From: DASUSF01 sp036375275 | GTDB taxonomy: Bacteria > Pseudomonadota > Alphaproteobacteria > Geminicoccales > Geminicoccaceae | DNA: 7,995 nucleotides | Assembly (NCBI GenBank): GCA_036375275.1 | Contig: DASUSF010000468.1 | Span: forward strand, 1-7,995 | Direction: 5' to 3' | Shown: piece after piece, positions 1 to 6,190 of the stretch | How positions within the stretch are numbered: position 1 is the stretch's first letter | Layout: every line of letters starts with the position of its first letter | Notes under the pieces: generated by a model | Seen by the model: only the letters and a program-made list of their open reading frames with translations | Database searches by the model: none | What the model was told of the DNA's origin: nothing | Position numbers and translations under genes: made by a program

Positions 1-28
1 AGCCGCCGGTTCAGGTCCCCCCGCCCGC

Positions 29-56
29 GGGAATTTTGCCTCGGGCACGAATTCCC
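29..56. repeat. Nested inverted repeat (hairpin), possible upstream-gene terminator or operator
   Basis: GGGAATT at 29-35 pairs perfectly with AATTCCC at 50-56. Inside it, TGCC at 37-40 pairs with GGCA at 44-47 across a three-base TCG loop, so the whole 28-base stretch folds as one hairpin with a small internal loop (T36 opposite C48-G49). No T-run follows on the + strand, so it is not a classical intrinsic terminator. It could end a gene lying left of the window, or be a protein-binding palindrome. The structure is seen; the role is unknown. Confidence 0.45.
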
Positions 57-93
57 AGGATCGCGTGGACCGTCGTCAGGATGCAGCGCGTCG

Positions 94-110
94 GTTGACA
101 GAGGGTCAAC
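94..110. promoter_or_regulatory. Operator-like palindrome overlapping a TTGACA box
   Basis: GTTGAC (94-99) and GTCAAC (105-110) are perfect 6-bp inverted arms around a 5-base spacer. The left arm contains the sigma70 -35 consensus TTGACA (95-100). No convincing -10 lies 16-18 bases downstream, where the sequence is GC-rich, so promoter function is doubtful. A dimeric repressor of the importer operon could bind such a site, but it lies more than 300 bases before the first permease start. This is a weak call. Confidence 0.25.
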
Positions 111-413
111 GAGGTCATCGCGCCCGGCGCGGTCGCTGCGGATCGGGGCACGCGCCCAGGTGCGGCCGCGGGTGGGACAAGGTCGGACGGCGCATCCGCC
201 GGCGCTGCCGCATGCAGACGTGATCCCTTGTCCGCAGGCCGGAGGGCGGCTCCAATTGCGCCGTCCCCGTGTCCCCGACCAGCGCGCGAGCGCCGGAGGC
301 CAACCCCTGGCTGGCCATGAGGCGCGAGGTCTCGCGTCCTTCCGAACTGGGGGCGAGCAGGTCCGCGAGGTCGTGGAACGACCGCGGCGCGGATCCCGGA
401 GCGGCGGCGCTAG

Positions 414-1367
414 ATGACCCGCTACATCCTCGGCCGGCTGCTGGCGGCGATCCCGGTCCTGTTGATCGTTTCGCTGATCTCGTTCTCGCTCATGCAGCTC
501 GTGCCGGGCGATCCGGCGATCGTGGTCGCGGGCCTGCAGGCGACGCCCGCCGACGTCGAGCGGGTGCGGGAGCAGCTCGGCCTCAACGAGCCGTTCCACA
601 TCCAGCTCCTCACCTGGTACGGCAACCTGCTCCAGGGCGACCTCGGCACCTCCTTCCTGCTCGGCCGCGACGTGCTCGAGGTCACCATCGAGCGCCTGCC
701 GGTCTCGATCTCGATCGCCCTCTACGCGCTCGTGCTGACCCTCGCGGTCGGGATTCTCGCCGGCGTGATCGCGGCGCTCCGGCAGAACACCTGGGTCGAC
801 CAGGCGGTCATGACGATCGCCCTGATCGGCGTCAGCCTGCCCAACTTCTGGCTCGGCCTGATGCTGATCGTCCTGTTCGCGGTGCAGCTCGGCTGGCTGC
901 CGACCGGCGGCTACGTCGACTTTCGCGACGACTTCTTCGGCTGGCTGGCGGCGACGACGCTGCCGGCGGTGTCGCTCGCCATGCTCCAGATGGGGCTGCT
1001 CGCCCGGATCACCCGCTCGACCATGCTGGAAGTGCTGCGCCAGGACTACATCCGCACCGCCCGCGCCAAAGGCCTGCCGGAATACCGCGTGGTCGGCAAG
1101 CACGCGCTCAAGAACGTCATGATCCCGGTCGTGACGGTGATCGGGATCGTGTTCAGCCTGCTGCTGTCCGGCTCGGTGGTGATCGAGACCATCTTCTCCA
1201 TCCCCGGCATCGGCTCCCTGCTCGGCTCCGCGATCCTCCGCCGCGACTACCCGGTGATCCAGGGCGGGCTCCTGCTGGTGGCGTCGATGCTTCTGCTGCT
1301 CAACCTGATCGTCGACGTGCTCTACGCCTGGTTCGATCCGAGGATCCGCTACCACGATGGCGACTGA
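414..1367 (+). CDS. ABC transporter permease, DppB/OppB type
   Basis: First inner-membrane permease subunit of a dipeptide/oligopeptide/nickel-class (PepT family) ABC importer; it pairs with the next gene to form the solute channel. The 317-residue length is normal for DppB. Residues 1-35 have the typical opening, MTRYILGRLL followed by a hydrophobic helix and the LVPGDPA motif. About six membrane helices are visible (near 9-30, 98-122, 132-160, 178-196, 235-262, 282-304). The cytoplasmic EAA loop that contacts the ATPase is at 209-234, with YIRTARAKG at 212-220, and the C-terminus carries the common DVLYAWFDPRIRY motif. Start: ATG with GGAG 12 bases upstream; the family N-terminus aligns without extension. 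It overlaps the next gene by 11 bases, so the two are co-translated. Substrate cannot be read from the permease: peptides are the default, but glutathione, opines, nickel or sugars are handled by relatives. Confidence 0.95.
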   Translation: MTRYILGRLLAAIPVLLIVSLISFSLMQLVPGDPAIVVAGLQATPADVERVREQLGLNEPFHIQLLTWYGNLLQGDLGTSFLLGRDVLEVTIERLPVSISIALYALVLTLAVGILAGVIAALRQNTWVDQAVMTIALIGVSLPNFWLGLMLIVLFAVQLGWLPTGGYVDFRDDFFGWLAATTLPAVSLAMLQMGLLARITRSTMLEVLRQDYIRTARAKGLPEYRVVGKHALKNVMIPVVTVIGIVFSLLLSGSVVIETIFSIPGIGSLLGSAILRRDYPVIQGGLLLVASMLLLLNLIVDVLYAWFDPRIRYHDGD

Positions 1368-2265
1368 GGCGGTTCCCGCGACCCAGGGCGCGCTGCCGCC
1401 CGACCGCCCGGTCCGGCGGCGCTACTGGATCCGGAGCCCGGTGGTGCGCCGGCTACTCCGGCACCGCATGTTCATGACCGGCGCGGTGTTCGTGGCCACC
1501 GTCTCGCTCGCCGCGATCTTCGCCGATCTGCTGACCACCGCCGACCCGATGGAGCTCTCGATCCGCGACCGCTTCGAGCCGCCGGGCGCGGAGTTCATCT
1601 TCGGCACCGACAACTTCGGCCGCAGCCAGTGGAGCCGGGTCCTGTACGGCGCGCGGCTGTCGCTCCTGATCGGGCTCGGGGTGGTCCTGCTCAACGCCAT
1701 CTTCGGCACCCTGGTCGGCGCGCTCGCCGGCTACTTCCGGAGCCTCGACAACATCCTGATGCGGATCGCCGACGCGTTCATGGCCTTCCCGGTGATCCTG
1801 CTCGCGATCGGCATCACGGCCGCGCTCGGCCCCGGCTCGATCAACGCCGTCATCGCGCTCGCCGCGGTCTACACGCCACGCACCGCCCGAATCGTCCGGG
1901 CGTCCGTGCTCGTGGTCCGCGAGATGGAATACGTTCAGGCGGCGAAGGCCTGCGGCGCCGGGCACTGGCGGATCCTCCGCCGGCACATCCTGCCCAACTG
2001 CATGGCGCCGCTGATCGTCCAGCTGACCTTCATCTTCGCCTACTCGATCCTGTCCGAGGCGGTCCTCAGCTTCCTCGGCCTCGGCGCCCAGCCGCCGACG
2101 CCCACCTGGGGCAACATCATCGCCGAGGGACGGCAGTACATCCGCGAAGCCACCTGGATCACGGCGATCCCCGGACTCGCGCTCGCGGCGACCCTCCTCG
2201 GCCTCAACCTGCTCGGCGACGGGCTCAGGGACGTCCTGGACCCGCGCCTGAAGGTGCAGCAGTGA
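1357..2265 (+). CDS. ABC transporter permease, DppC/OppC type
   Basis: Second permease subunit of the same importer, 302 residues, usual for DppC. A hydrophilic N-terminal tail of about 35 residues precedes the first helix (about 38-60). The periplasmic segment has the family motif FGTDNFGRSQWSRVLYGARL at 82-101, followed by helices near 102-125, 139-158, 163-182, 218-240 and 268-288. The EAA loop is at 192-214 (YVQAAKACG, then RRHILPN). The protein ends with the typical LGDGLRDVLDPRLK at 286-299. The ATG at 1357 lies inside the last codons of the preceding permease gene, with GAGGA at 1340-1344 as ribosome binding site. The motif usually reads GTDxxGRDxxSR; here the aspartate after GR is Ser90, a mild departure. 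Confidence 0.95.
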   Translation: MATEAVPATQGALPPDRPVRRRYWIRSPVVRRLLRHRMFMTGAVFVATVSLAAIFADLLTTADPMELSIRDRFEPPGAEFIFGTDNFGRSQWSRVLYGARLSLLIGLGVVLLNAIFGTLVGALAGYFRSLDNILMRIADAFMAFPVILLAIGITAALGPGSINAVIALAAVYTPRTARIVRASVLVVREMEYVQAAKACGAGHWRILRRHILPNCMAPLIVQLTFIFAYSILSEAVLSFLGLGAQPPTPTWGNIIAEGRQYIREATWITAIPGLALAATLLGLNLLGDGLRDVLDPRLKVQQ

Positions 2266-3278
2266 GCGGCAGAGGAGCGCGCGGCGACGTTCTGCTCGAG
2301 GTGCGCGGCCTGACCACCGCGTTCCGGACCGAGGAGGGCACCTTCAACGCGATCGAGAACGTCGACCTCGACCTCAAGGCCGGCGAGGTGCTCGGCATCG
2401 TCGGCGAGTCGGGCAGCGGCAAGAGCGTGACCGCGCTCTCGATCCTCCGCCTGATCCCCGACCCGCCCGGACGGATCGTCGCCGGCGAGATCCGCTTCGC
2501 CGGCGAGAGCCTGCTCACCGCGTCGGCGCGCCGGATGCGCCAGATCCGGGGCGGCGAGATCTCGATGATCTTCCAGGAGCCGATGAGCTCCCTCAACCCG
2601 GTGTTCACGGTCGGCGACCAGATCATCGAGACCATCCGCTACCACGAGCGGATGAGCGCCCGGGCGGCGCGCGATCGGGCGATCGAGCTCCTGGACCGGG
2701 TCGGGATCGCGCTCCCGGCGCAGCGCCTCGGCGAGTACCCGCACCAGCTCTCGGGGGGCATGCGGCAGAGGGCGATGATCGCGATCGCCCTCTCCTGCAA
2801 CCCGCGCCTGCTGCTCGCGGACGAGCCGACCACCGCCCTCGACGTCACCATCCAGGCCCAGATCCTGGAGCTGCTGCGCGAGCTCCAGGAGGAGCTGCAC
2901 ATGACGGTCGTGCTGATCACCCACGACCTCGGGGTGGTCGCGCAGTACGTCGATCGGGTGATGGTGATGTACGCCGGCCGGGTGATCGAGGAGGCGGGGG
3001 TCGAGGACCTGTTCGACGCTCCCCGCCACCCGTACACCGAAGGCCTGCTGAAGAGCATCCCCTCGCTCGACGAGGAGAAGATCCGGCTGGAGGCCATCAG
3101 GGGCGTCGTGCCGAGCCCGTTCGAGCTGCCGCCCGGCTGCCGCTTCCGGCCCCGCTGCGGCTATGCCCGGGCGGAGTGCGATGAGGGCGACCCGCCGCTG
3201 CTCGATGCCGGGCCATCCCGACGCGCCGCCTGCATCCGGCTCACCGGCTACACGCCGGCCGGCGAGCCTCGCGCCTGA
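2262..3278 (+). CDS. ABC transporter ATP-binding protein, DppD/OppD type
   Basis: One of two cytoplasmic ATPases that power the importer. I choose the GTG at 2262: it overlaps the preceding TGA as GTGA, has GAAGGTG at 2250-2256 as ribosome binding site, and gives a normal 338-residue protein starting VSGRGARGDVLLEVRGL (initiator read as Met). The same frame is open far upstream inside the permease gene, but that part is antiphase noise. Motifs: Walker A GESGSGKS (48-55), Q-loop Gln105, signature LSGGM (163-167), Walker B LLLADEP (183-189, catalytic Glu188), D-loop ALD (192-194), H-loop His221. The C-terminal oligopeptide-transporter extension starts near 255 (HPYTEGLL). It carries four cysteines (293, 299, 306, 324) in the spacing C-x5-C-x6-C-x17-C, the motif reported to hold a 4Fe-4S cluster in related OppD/DppD subunits. 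Confidence 0.95.
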   Translation: MSGRGARGDVLLEVRGLTTAFRTEEGTFNAIENVDLDLKAGEVLGIVGESGSGKSVTALSILRLIPDPPGRIVAGEIRFAGESLLTASARRMRQIRGGEISMIFQEPMSSLNPVFTVGDQIIETIRYHERMSARAARDRAIELLDRVGIALPAQRLGEYPHQLSGGMRQRAMIAIALSCNPRLLLADEPTTALDVTIQAQILELLRELQEELHMTVVLITHDLGVVAQYVDRVMVMYAGRVIEEAGVEDLFDAPRHPYTEGLLKSIPSLDEEKIRLEAIRGVVPSPFELPPGCRFRPRCGYARAECDEGDPPLLDAGPSRRAACIRLTGYTPAGEPRA

Positions 3279-4267
3279 TGGGATCGACCGCCGGGCCGCT
3301 GATCGAGGGGATCGGCCTCATCAAGCACTTCCCGATCCGGGGGCGCGGCCTGTTCGGCCGGAGCACCGGCGCGGTGCGCGCGGTCGACGGCGTGGACCTC
3401 AGGATCGACCGGGGCGAGACCCTCGGTCTGGTCGGCGAGTCCGGCTGCGGCAAGACCACGACCGGGCGGATGCTGATCCGGCTGATCGAGCCGACGGCGG
3501 GCCGGATCGTGTTCGACGGCCGTCCGATCGAGGGGCTGACGCAGGTCGAGATGCAGCCGGTCCGGCGCGAGATGCAGATCATCTTCCAGGACCCGTTCGG
3601 CTCGCTCAATCCGAGGATGAGCGTCGCCGACATCGTCGCCGAGCCGCTCGAGATCCACGGCATCGGCGATGCCCGCTCGCGGATCGAAGCGGTGAGGGAG
3701 CTGCTCGAGACGGTCGGCCTCGCGCCCTACCACGCCGAGCGCTTCCCGCACGAGTTCTCGGGCGGCCAGCGGCAGCGGATCGGGATCGCCCGGGCGCTCG
3801 CGCTCCGCCCGAAGCTGATCGTCTGCGACGAGCCGGTCTCGGCGCTCGACGTCTCGATCCAGGCGCAGGTGATCAACCTGCTCCAGGACCTGCAGAAGGA
3901 GTTCGGCCCGACCTACCTGTTCATCAGCCACGACCTCGGCGTGGTCCGGCACATCTGCGACCGGGTGGCGGTCATGTACCTCGGCAAGATCGTCGAGATC
4001 GCGCCCAAGCGTGACCTCTACCGGACGCCGCAGCACCCCTACACCCAGGCGCTGCTGAGCGCGATCCCGGTGCCCAACCCGAAGAGGAGGACCGAGCGGA
4101 AGCTGATCCCGGGCGACGTGCCGAGCCCCGCCAATCCGCCCTCGGGCTGCCGCTTCCACACCCGCTGCCCGCACGTCATGGACGTCTGCCGCCAGGTCGA
4201 GCCGCGCCTGCTCGAGGGCGCTGCCGGCCACTTCGCCGCCTGCCACCTCGTGCATCCGCCGGACTGA
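3278..4267 (+). CDS. ABC transporter ATP-binding protein, DppF/OppF type
   Basis: Second ATPase of the importer, 329 residues, expected to form the heterodimeric nucleotide-binding pair with the preceding gene. Its ATG shares one base with the preceding stop (TGATG), which implies translational coupling; the local Shine-Dalgarno is weak. Motifs: Walker A GESGCGKT (53-60), Q-loop Gln104, signature FSGGQ (160-164), Walker B LIVCDEP (180-186, Glu185), D-loop ALD (189-191), H-loop His218. The oligopeptide-transporter C-terminal region begins near HPYTQALL (253-260) and also has four cysteines (291, 297, 304, 322) with the same C-x5-C-x6-C-x17-C spacing. The stretch RGRGLFGRSTGAVRAVDGV at 21-39 is typical of DppF/OppF. 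It is the last gene of the operon; the next gene is convergent and 12 bases away. Both ATPases look catalytically intact. Confidence 0.95.
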   Translation: MGSTAGPLIEGIGLIKHFPIRGRGLFGRSTGAVRAVDGVDLRIDRGETLGLVGESGCGKTTTGRMLIRLIEPTAGRIVFDGRPIEGLTQVEMQPVRREMQIIFQDPFGSLNPRMSVADIVAEPLEIHGIGDARSRIEAVRELLETVGLAPYHAERFPHEFSGGQRQRIGIARALALRPKLIVCDEPVSALDVSIQAQVINLLQDLQKEFGPTYLFISHDLGVVRHICDRVAVMYLGKIVEIAPKRDLYRTPQHPYTQALLSAIPVPNPKRRTERKLIPGDVPSPANPPSGCRFHTRCPHVMDVCRQVEPRLLEGAAGHFAACHLVHPPD

Positions 4268-4279
4268 CCGGGACCGGCC

Positions 4280-5614
4280 CTACGCCCCGCCGCCCGGAGC
4301 GGCGGCCGTCACCCGCCAGACCCGGTTGCCGACGTCGTCCGCGACCAGCAGCGCCCCATGCCGGTCGACGGCGACGCCGACCGGGCGCCCTCGCGCTTCG
4401 CCCTCGGGACCGAGGAAGCCGGTCAGGACGTCGAGCGGCCGGCCGGCCGGCCGGCCACCCTCGAACGGCACGAAGACCACCTGGTAGCCGCTCGGCGGCT
4501 CCCGGTTCCAGGACCCGTGCTCGCCGACGAACGCGCCGTAGGCGAAGCGCTCCGGGAGGGCGTTGCCGTCGGTGAAGGCGAGCCCGAGCGGGGCGACGTG
4601 GGCACCGAGCGCATAGTCCGGCACGACCGCCTGCTCGACCCGGTCCGGGCGCTGGGGCTCGACCCGCCCGTCCACGTGATCGCCCCAGTAGCTCCAGGGC
4701 CAGCCATAGAAGGCGCCGTCCCGGACTTCGGTCAGGTAGTCGGGGACGAGGTCGCTGCCGAGCTCGTCGCGCTCGTTGACCACTGCCCAGAGCGCGCCGG
4801 TGACCGGCTCGAAGTCCATGCCGACCGGATTGCGCAGGCCGGAGGCGAACACCCGATGGCGACCGGTCGCAGGCTCGACCTCCCAGATCGCGGCACGGCC
4901 GCGCTCGGCGGTGATGCCGTTCTCGGCGACGTTGCTGTTGGAGCCGACCCCGACGTAGAGCAGCGCGCCGTCGGGGCTCGCGACGACGCTCTTGGTCCAG
5001 TGGCGGTTGATCGGGCCGGCCGGCAGGTCGGCGACCTTCTCGCCCGACGCCTCGATCCGGGTCTGCCCCTCGCCGTAAGGGAAGCGCACCAGGGCGTCGG
5101 TGTTGGCGACGTAGAAGTCGTCCCCGACCAGCGTCATGCCGAAAGGCGAGTGGAGGTCGTCGAGGAAGACGGAGCGGGTCTCGACCTCGCCGTCGCCGTC
5201 GGCGTCCCGGAGCAGCGTGATCCGGTCCGCGCTCGGCACCGCGGCGCCCGCCTTCTCCATGAGCAGCCCCATCACCCAGCCCTTGAGCCCCTTCTTGTCC
5301 TCGGGTTGCGGCGGGGCGCCGGTCTCGGCGACCAGCACGTCGCCGTTGGGCAGCACGTACAGCCAGCGCGGATGCTCGAGGTCCGCGGCGAAGGCGGCGA
5401 CGCGGAGACCTTCCGCAGGCTCGGGCGCCGCGCCCTCGGGCCAGCCCGTCGCCGGAGCGATGTCGACGGTCGGGATCAGGGTCTCGGCCGGCGGCGGCAG
5501 CACCGGGTCCGGACCGATTCCCGCCGAGACCGGAAGCGTCGCCCGCTCACCGCACGCCGTCAGCGCGACCACCGGGATGAGCAGCGCCAGCGGAGCCGCA
5601 TGGCCTTCGGTCAT
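4280..5614 (-). CDS. Sorbosone dehydrogenase-family (PQQ-type sugar dehydrogenase) lipoprotein
   Basis: Six-bladed beta-propeller of the soluble glucose/sorbosone dehydrogenase family, which oxidises aldoses or sorbosone using PQQ and passes electrons to the respiratory chain. The 444 residues open with a short hydrophobic signal and a lipobox (LTAC, Cys21), so it is probably a lipid-anchored envelope protein. A Pro-rich linker (about 30-65) precedes the propeller. Seen: LPNGDVLVAET (88-98), an EF-hand-like DADGDGEVE (137-145), SPFGM (156-160), a likely catalytic His205 in HWTKSVVASPDG, VGVGSNSNV (221-229), GLRNPVGMDF (259-268, Arg261 in the likely PQQ/substrate pocket), GEHGSWNR (364-371) and a closing blade with GVAVDRHGALLVADD. 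Start: ATG with GGGAGAG (5620-5626) five bases upstream. No PQQ biosynthesis gene or cytochrome partner is nearby, so cofactor and substrate rest on family membership. Some relatives are uncharacterised. Confidence 0.9.
   Translation of the reverse strand: MTEGHAAPLALLIPVVALTACGERATLPVSAGIGPDPVLPPPAETLIPTVDIAPATGWPEGAAPEPAEGLRVAAFAADLEHPRWLYVLPNGDVLVAETGAPPQPEDKKGLKGWVMGLLMEKAGAAVPSADRITLLRDADGDGEVETRSVFLDDLHSPFGMTLVGDDFYVANTDALVRFPYGEGQTRIEASGEKVADLPAGPINRHWTKSVVASPDGALLYVGVGSNSNVAENGITAERGRAAIWEVEPATGRHRVFASGLRNPVGMDFEPVTGALWAVVNERDELGSDLVPDYLTEVRDGAFYGWPWSYWGDHVDGRVEPQRPDRVEQAVVPDYALGAHVAPLGLAFTDGNALPERFAYGAFVGEHGSWNREPPSGYQVVFVPFEGGRPAGRPLDVLTGFLGPEGEARGRPVGVAVDRHGALLVADDVGNRVWRVTAAAPGGGA
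4287..4305. terminator. GC hairpin at the convergent ends of the importer and dehydrogenase genes
   Basis: CCGCCGC at 4287-4293 pairs perfectly with GCGGCGG at 4299-4305 across a five-base loop. It begins 20 bases after the importer operon stop and lies inside the last codons of the opposing dehydrogenase gene. No T-run follows on either strand, so at most it would assist a factor-dependent stop. In such GC-rich DNA a 7-bp stem can arise by chance. Confidence 0.25.
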
Positions 5615-5640
5615 CGGGTCTCTCCCGCTTCAGGCCGCAC

Positions 5641-5790
5641 CTAGAGCCGTTTTCGATGAGGTGGAACCACCTTGGACAGCAAATCTATCGCGCTCATCGA
5701 AAGCAACGGCTCTATCCCAGTGGGATAGAGCAGCTTTATCCGGACGACGATCGCCGGGAGGCGATCGCGTCTGACCGGATGCTGCTCTAG
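5641..5790. repeat. 150-bp palindromic intergenic element: inverted dimer of two diverged hairpin repeats
   Basis: The element begins CTAGAGC (5641-5647) and ends GCTCTAG (5784-5790). Unit A (5642-5714): the left arm 5642-5660 pairs over 19 bp with the right arm 5693-5714, leaving three extra bases in the right arm. Unit B (5726-5789): TAGAGCAGC plus ATCCGG (5726-5743) pairs over 15 bp with 5775-5789, again with three extra bases (5735-5737), and an inner stem 5748-5755/5760-5767 continues the hairpin. In both units the bulged arm, containing AAAGC when read outward-in, faces the centre, so A and B look like diverged copies in tail-to-tail orientation. They meet in a 23-bp palindrome (5709-5731) perfect except for its centre base. 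There is no coding potential. It resembles the TAGAGC...GCTCTA palindromic repeats common between genes in Alphaproteobacteria (from memory, not searched). Confidence 0.8.
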
Positions 5791-5938
5791 GGACGCAACG
5801 GGGCGCGTGCCGGTCGGTTCCGCCCCGCCCCGGACGAGGCGGCCTCGGCCGACGCCGCCGGATGCCGGCGCTCGGCGCGAGCGTAACGGCACGAGCCGGG
5901 CTCTCGACGAGCCAGGCGCTGCGAGATCCTGCGGATGA
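5791..5938. other. Intergenic spacer downstream of tRNA-Phe with tandem hairpins
   Basis: No gene is seen. Two adjacent short hairpins share two bases: CGCCGG/CCGGCG (5856-5861 with 5865-5870) and CGCTCG/CGAGCG (5869-5874 with 5878-5883), each with a three-base loop. On the - strand they lie 55 or more bases past the tRNA 3' end and could act in its 3' processing or termination, but no T-run follows. A third weak stem, GGCTC with GAGCC, lies between them and the tRNA. Confidence 0.4.
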
Positions 5939-6014
<76 letters not shown>

Positions 6015-6028
6015 GAAGGCGCGGCCGT

Positions 6029-6057
6029 CTTATAGGTCCGCCGCTCTTGGCTGTCCA
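6029..6057 (-). promoter_or_regulatory. Sigma70-like promoter of tRNA-Phe
   Basis: On the - strand, TGGACA (6057-6052) is followed after exactly 17 bases by TATAAG (6034-6029). Each hexamer is one mismatch from consensus (TTGACA) or close to it (TATAAT), and the spacing is optimal. The -10 ends 14 bases before the mature tRNA 5' end, leaving a very short 5' leader, as is usual for single tRNA genes. TATAAG is the most AT-rich stretch in an otherwise GC-rich spacer. Confidence 0.7.
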
Positions 6058-6190
6058 GCGTGCCGGTCGGGGCCAGCTCCCGTCCGAGGGGCTGCGCGGC
6101 CCACCCCCGTCGGGCAGGCGCGCGGCGCTTCGACCGGCCCCTCCAAATGATCTAGACCTGGGCGAGGGGACCGACCAGGCAGTCGACGGC

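Larger units (their letters stand above)
1..413. other. Intergenic/leader region upstream of the ABC importer operon
   Basis: No convincing gene is seen here. The + frame beginning at base 1 stays open to the TGA at 415-417, but its product is Arg/Pro/Gly/Ser-rich without a recognisable domain, and its third codon positions are mixed rather than almost all G/C as in the real genes of this window. Two inverted repeats (29-56 and 94-110) stand out. A GGAG at 398-401, 12 bases before the dppB-like ATG, is the likely ribosome binding site. In this transporter family a substrate-binding protein gene is often the first gene of the operon; nothing in these 413 bases resembles its C-terminus. Confidence 0.6.

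Noticed and set aside
175..233. 8-bp inverted repeat GGACAAGG (175-182) and CCTTGTCC (226-233)
   Set aside because: The arms are 43 bases apart with no further pairing; plausible by chance.
160..417. A + strand open frame whose TGA overlaps the first permease ATG as ATGA
   Set aside because: The 4-base overlap looks like coupling, but the product is low-complexity Arg/Pro/Gly/Ser, has no known domain and lacks the G/C-biased third positions of the neighbouring genes. An open frame of this length is expected by chance at this GC content. A conserved homologue upstream of other importer operons would reverse this.
269..1477. 402-codon + frame overlapping the first permease
   Set aside because: Out-of-phase shadow of the permease; its translation is Arg/Ala/Pro repeats with no domain, while the overlapping frame encodes a full conserved permease.
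2040..3029. 329-codon - frame antisense to the permease/ATPase genes, and similar frames at 3248-4255 and 6152-7027
   Set aside because: Asp/Arg/Val/Gly-rich antisense translations of conserved genes; no motifs or plausible starts.
4358..5644. 428-codon + frame antisense to the dehydrogenase
   Set aside because: Antisense shadow caused by high GC; the - strand frame has a lipobox, propeller motifs and a good ribosome binding site, while this one has no recognisable family.
6047..6190. N-terminal extension of the EEP-family protein to the ATG at 6047
   Set aside because: The extra 48 residues are Pro/Arg/Gly-rich and unlike the family, overlap the tRNA promoter region, and precede a typical family start at 6191.
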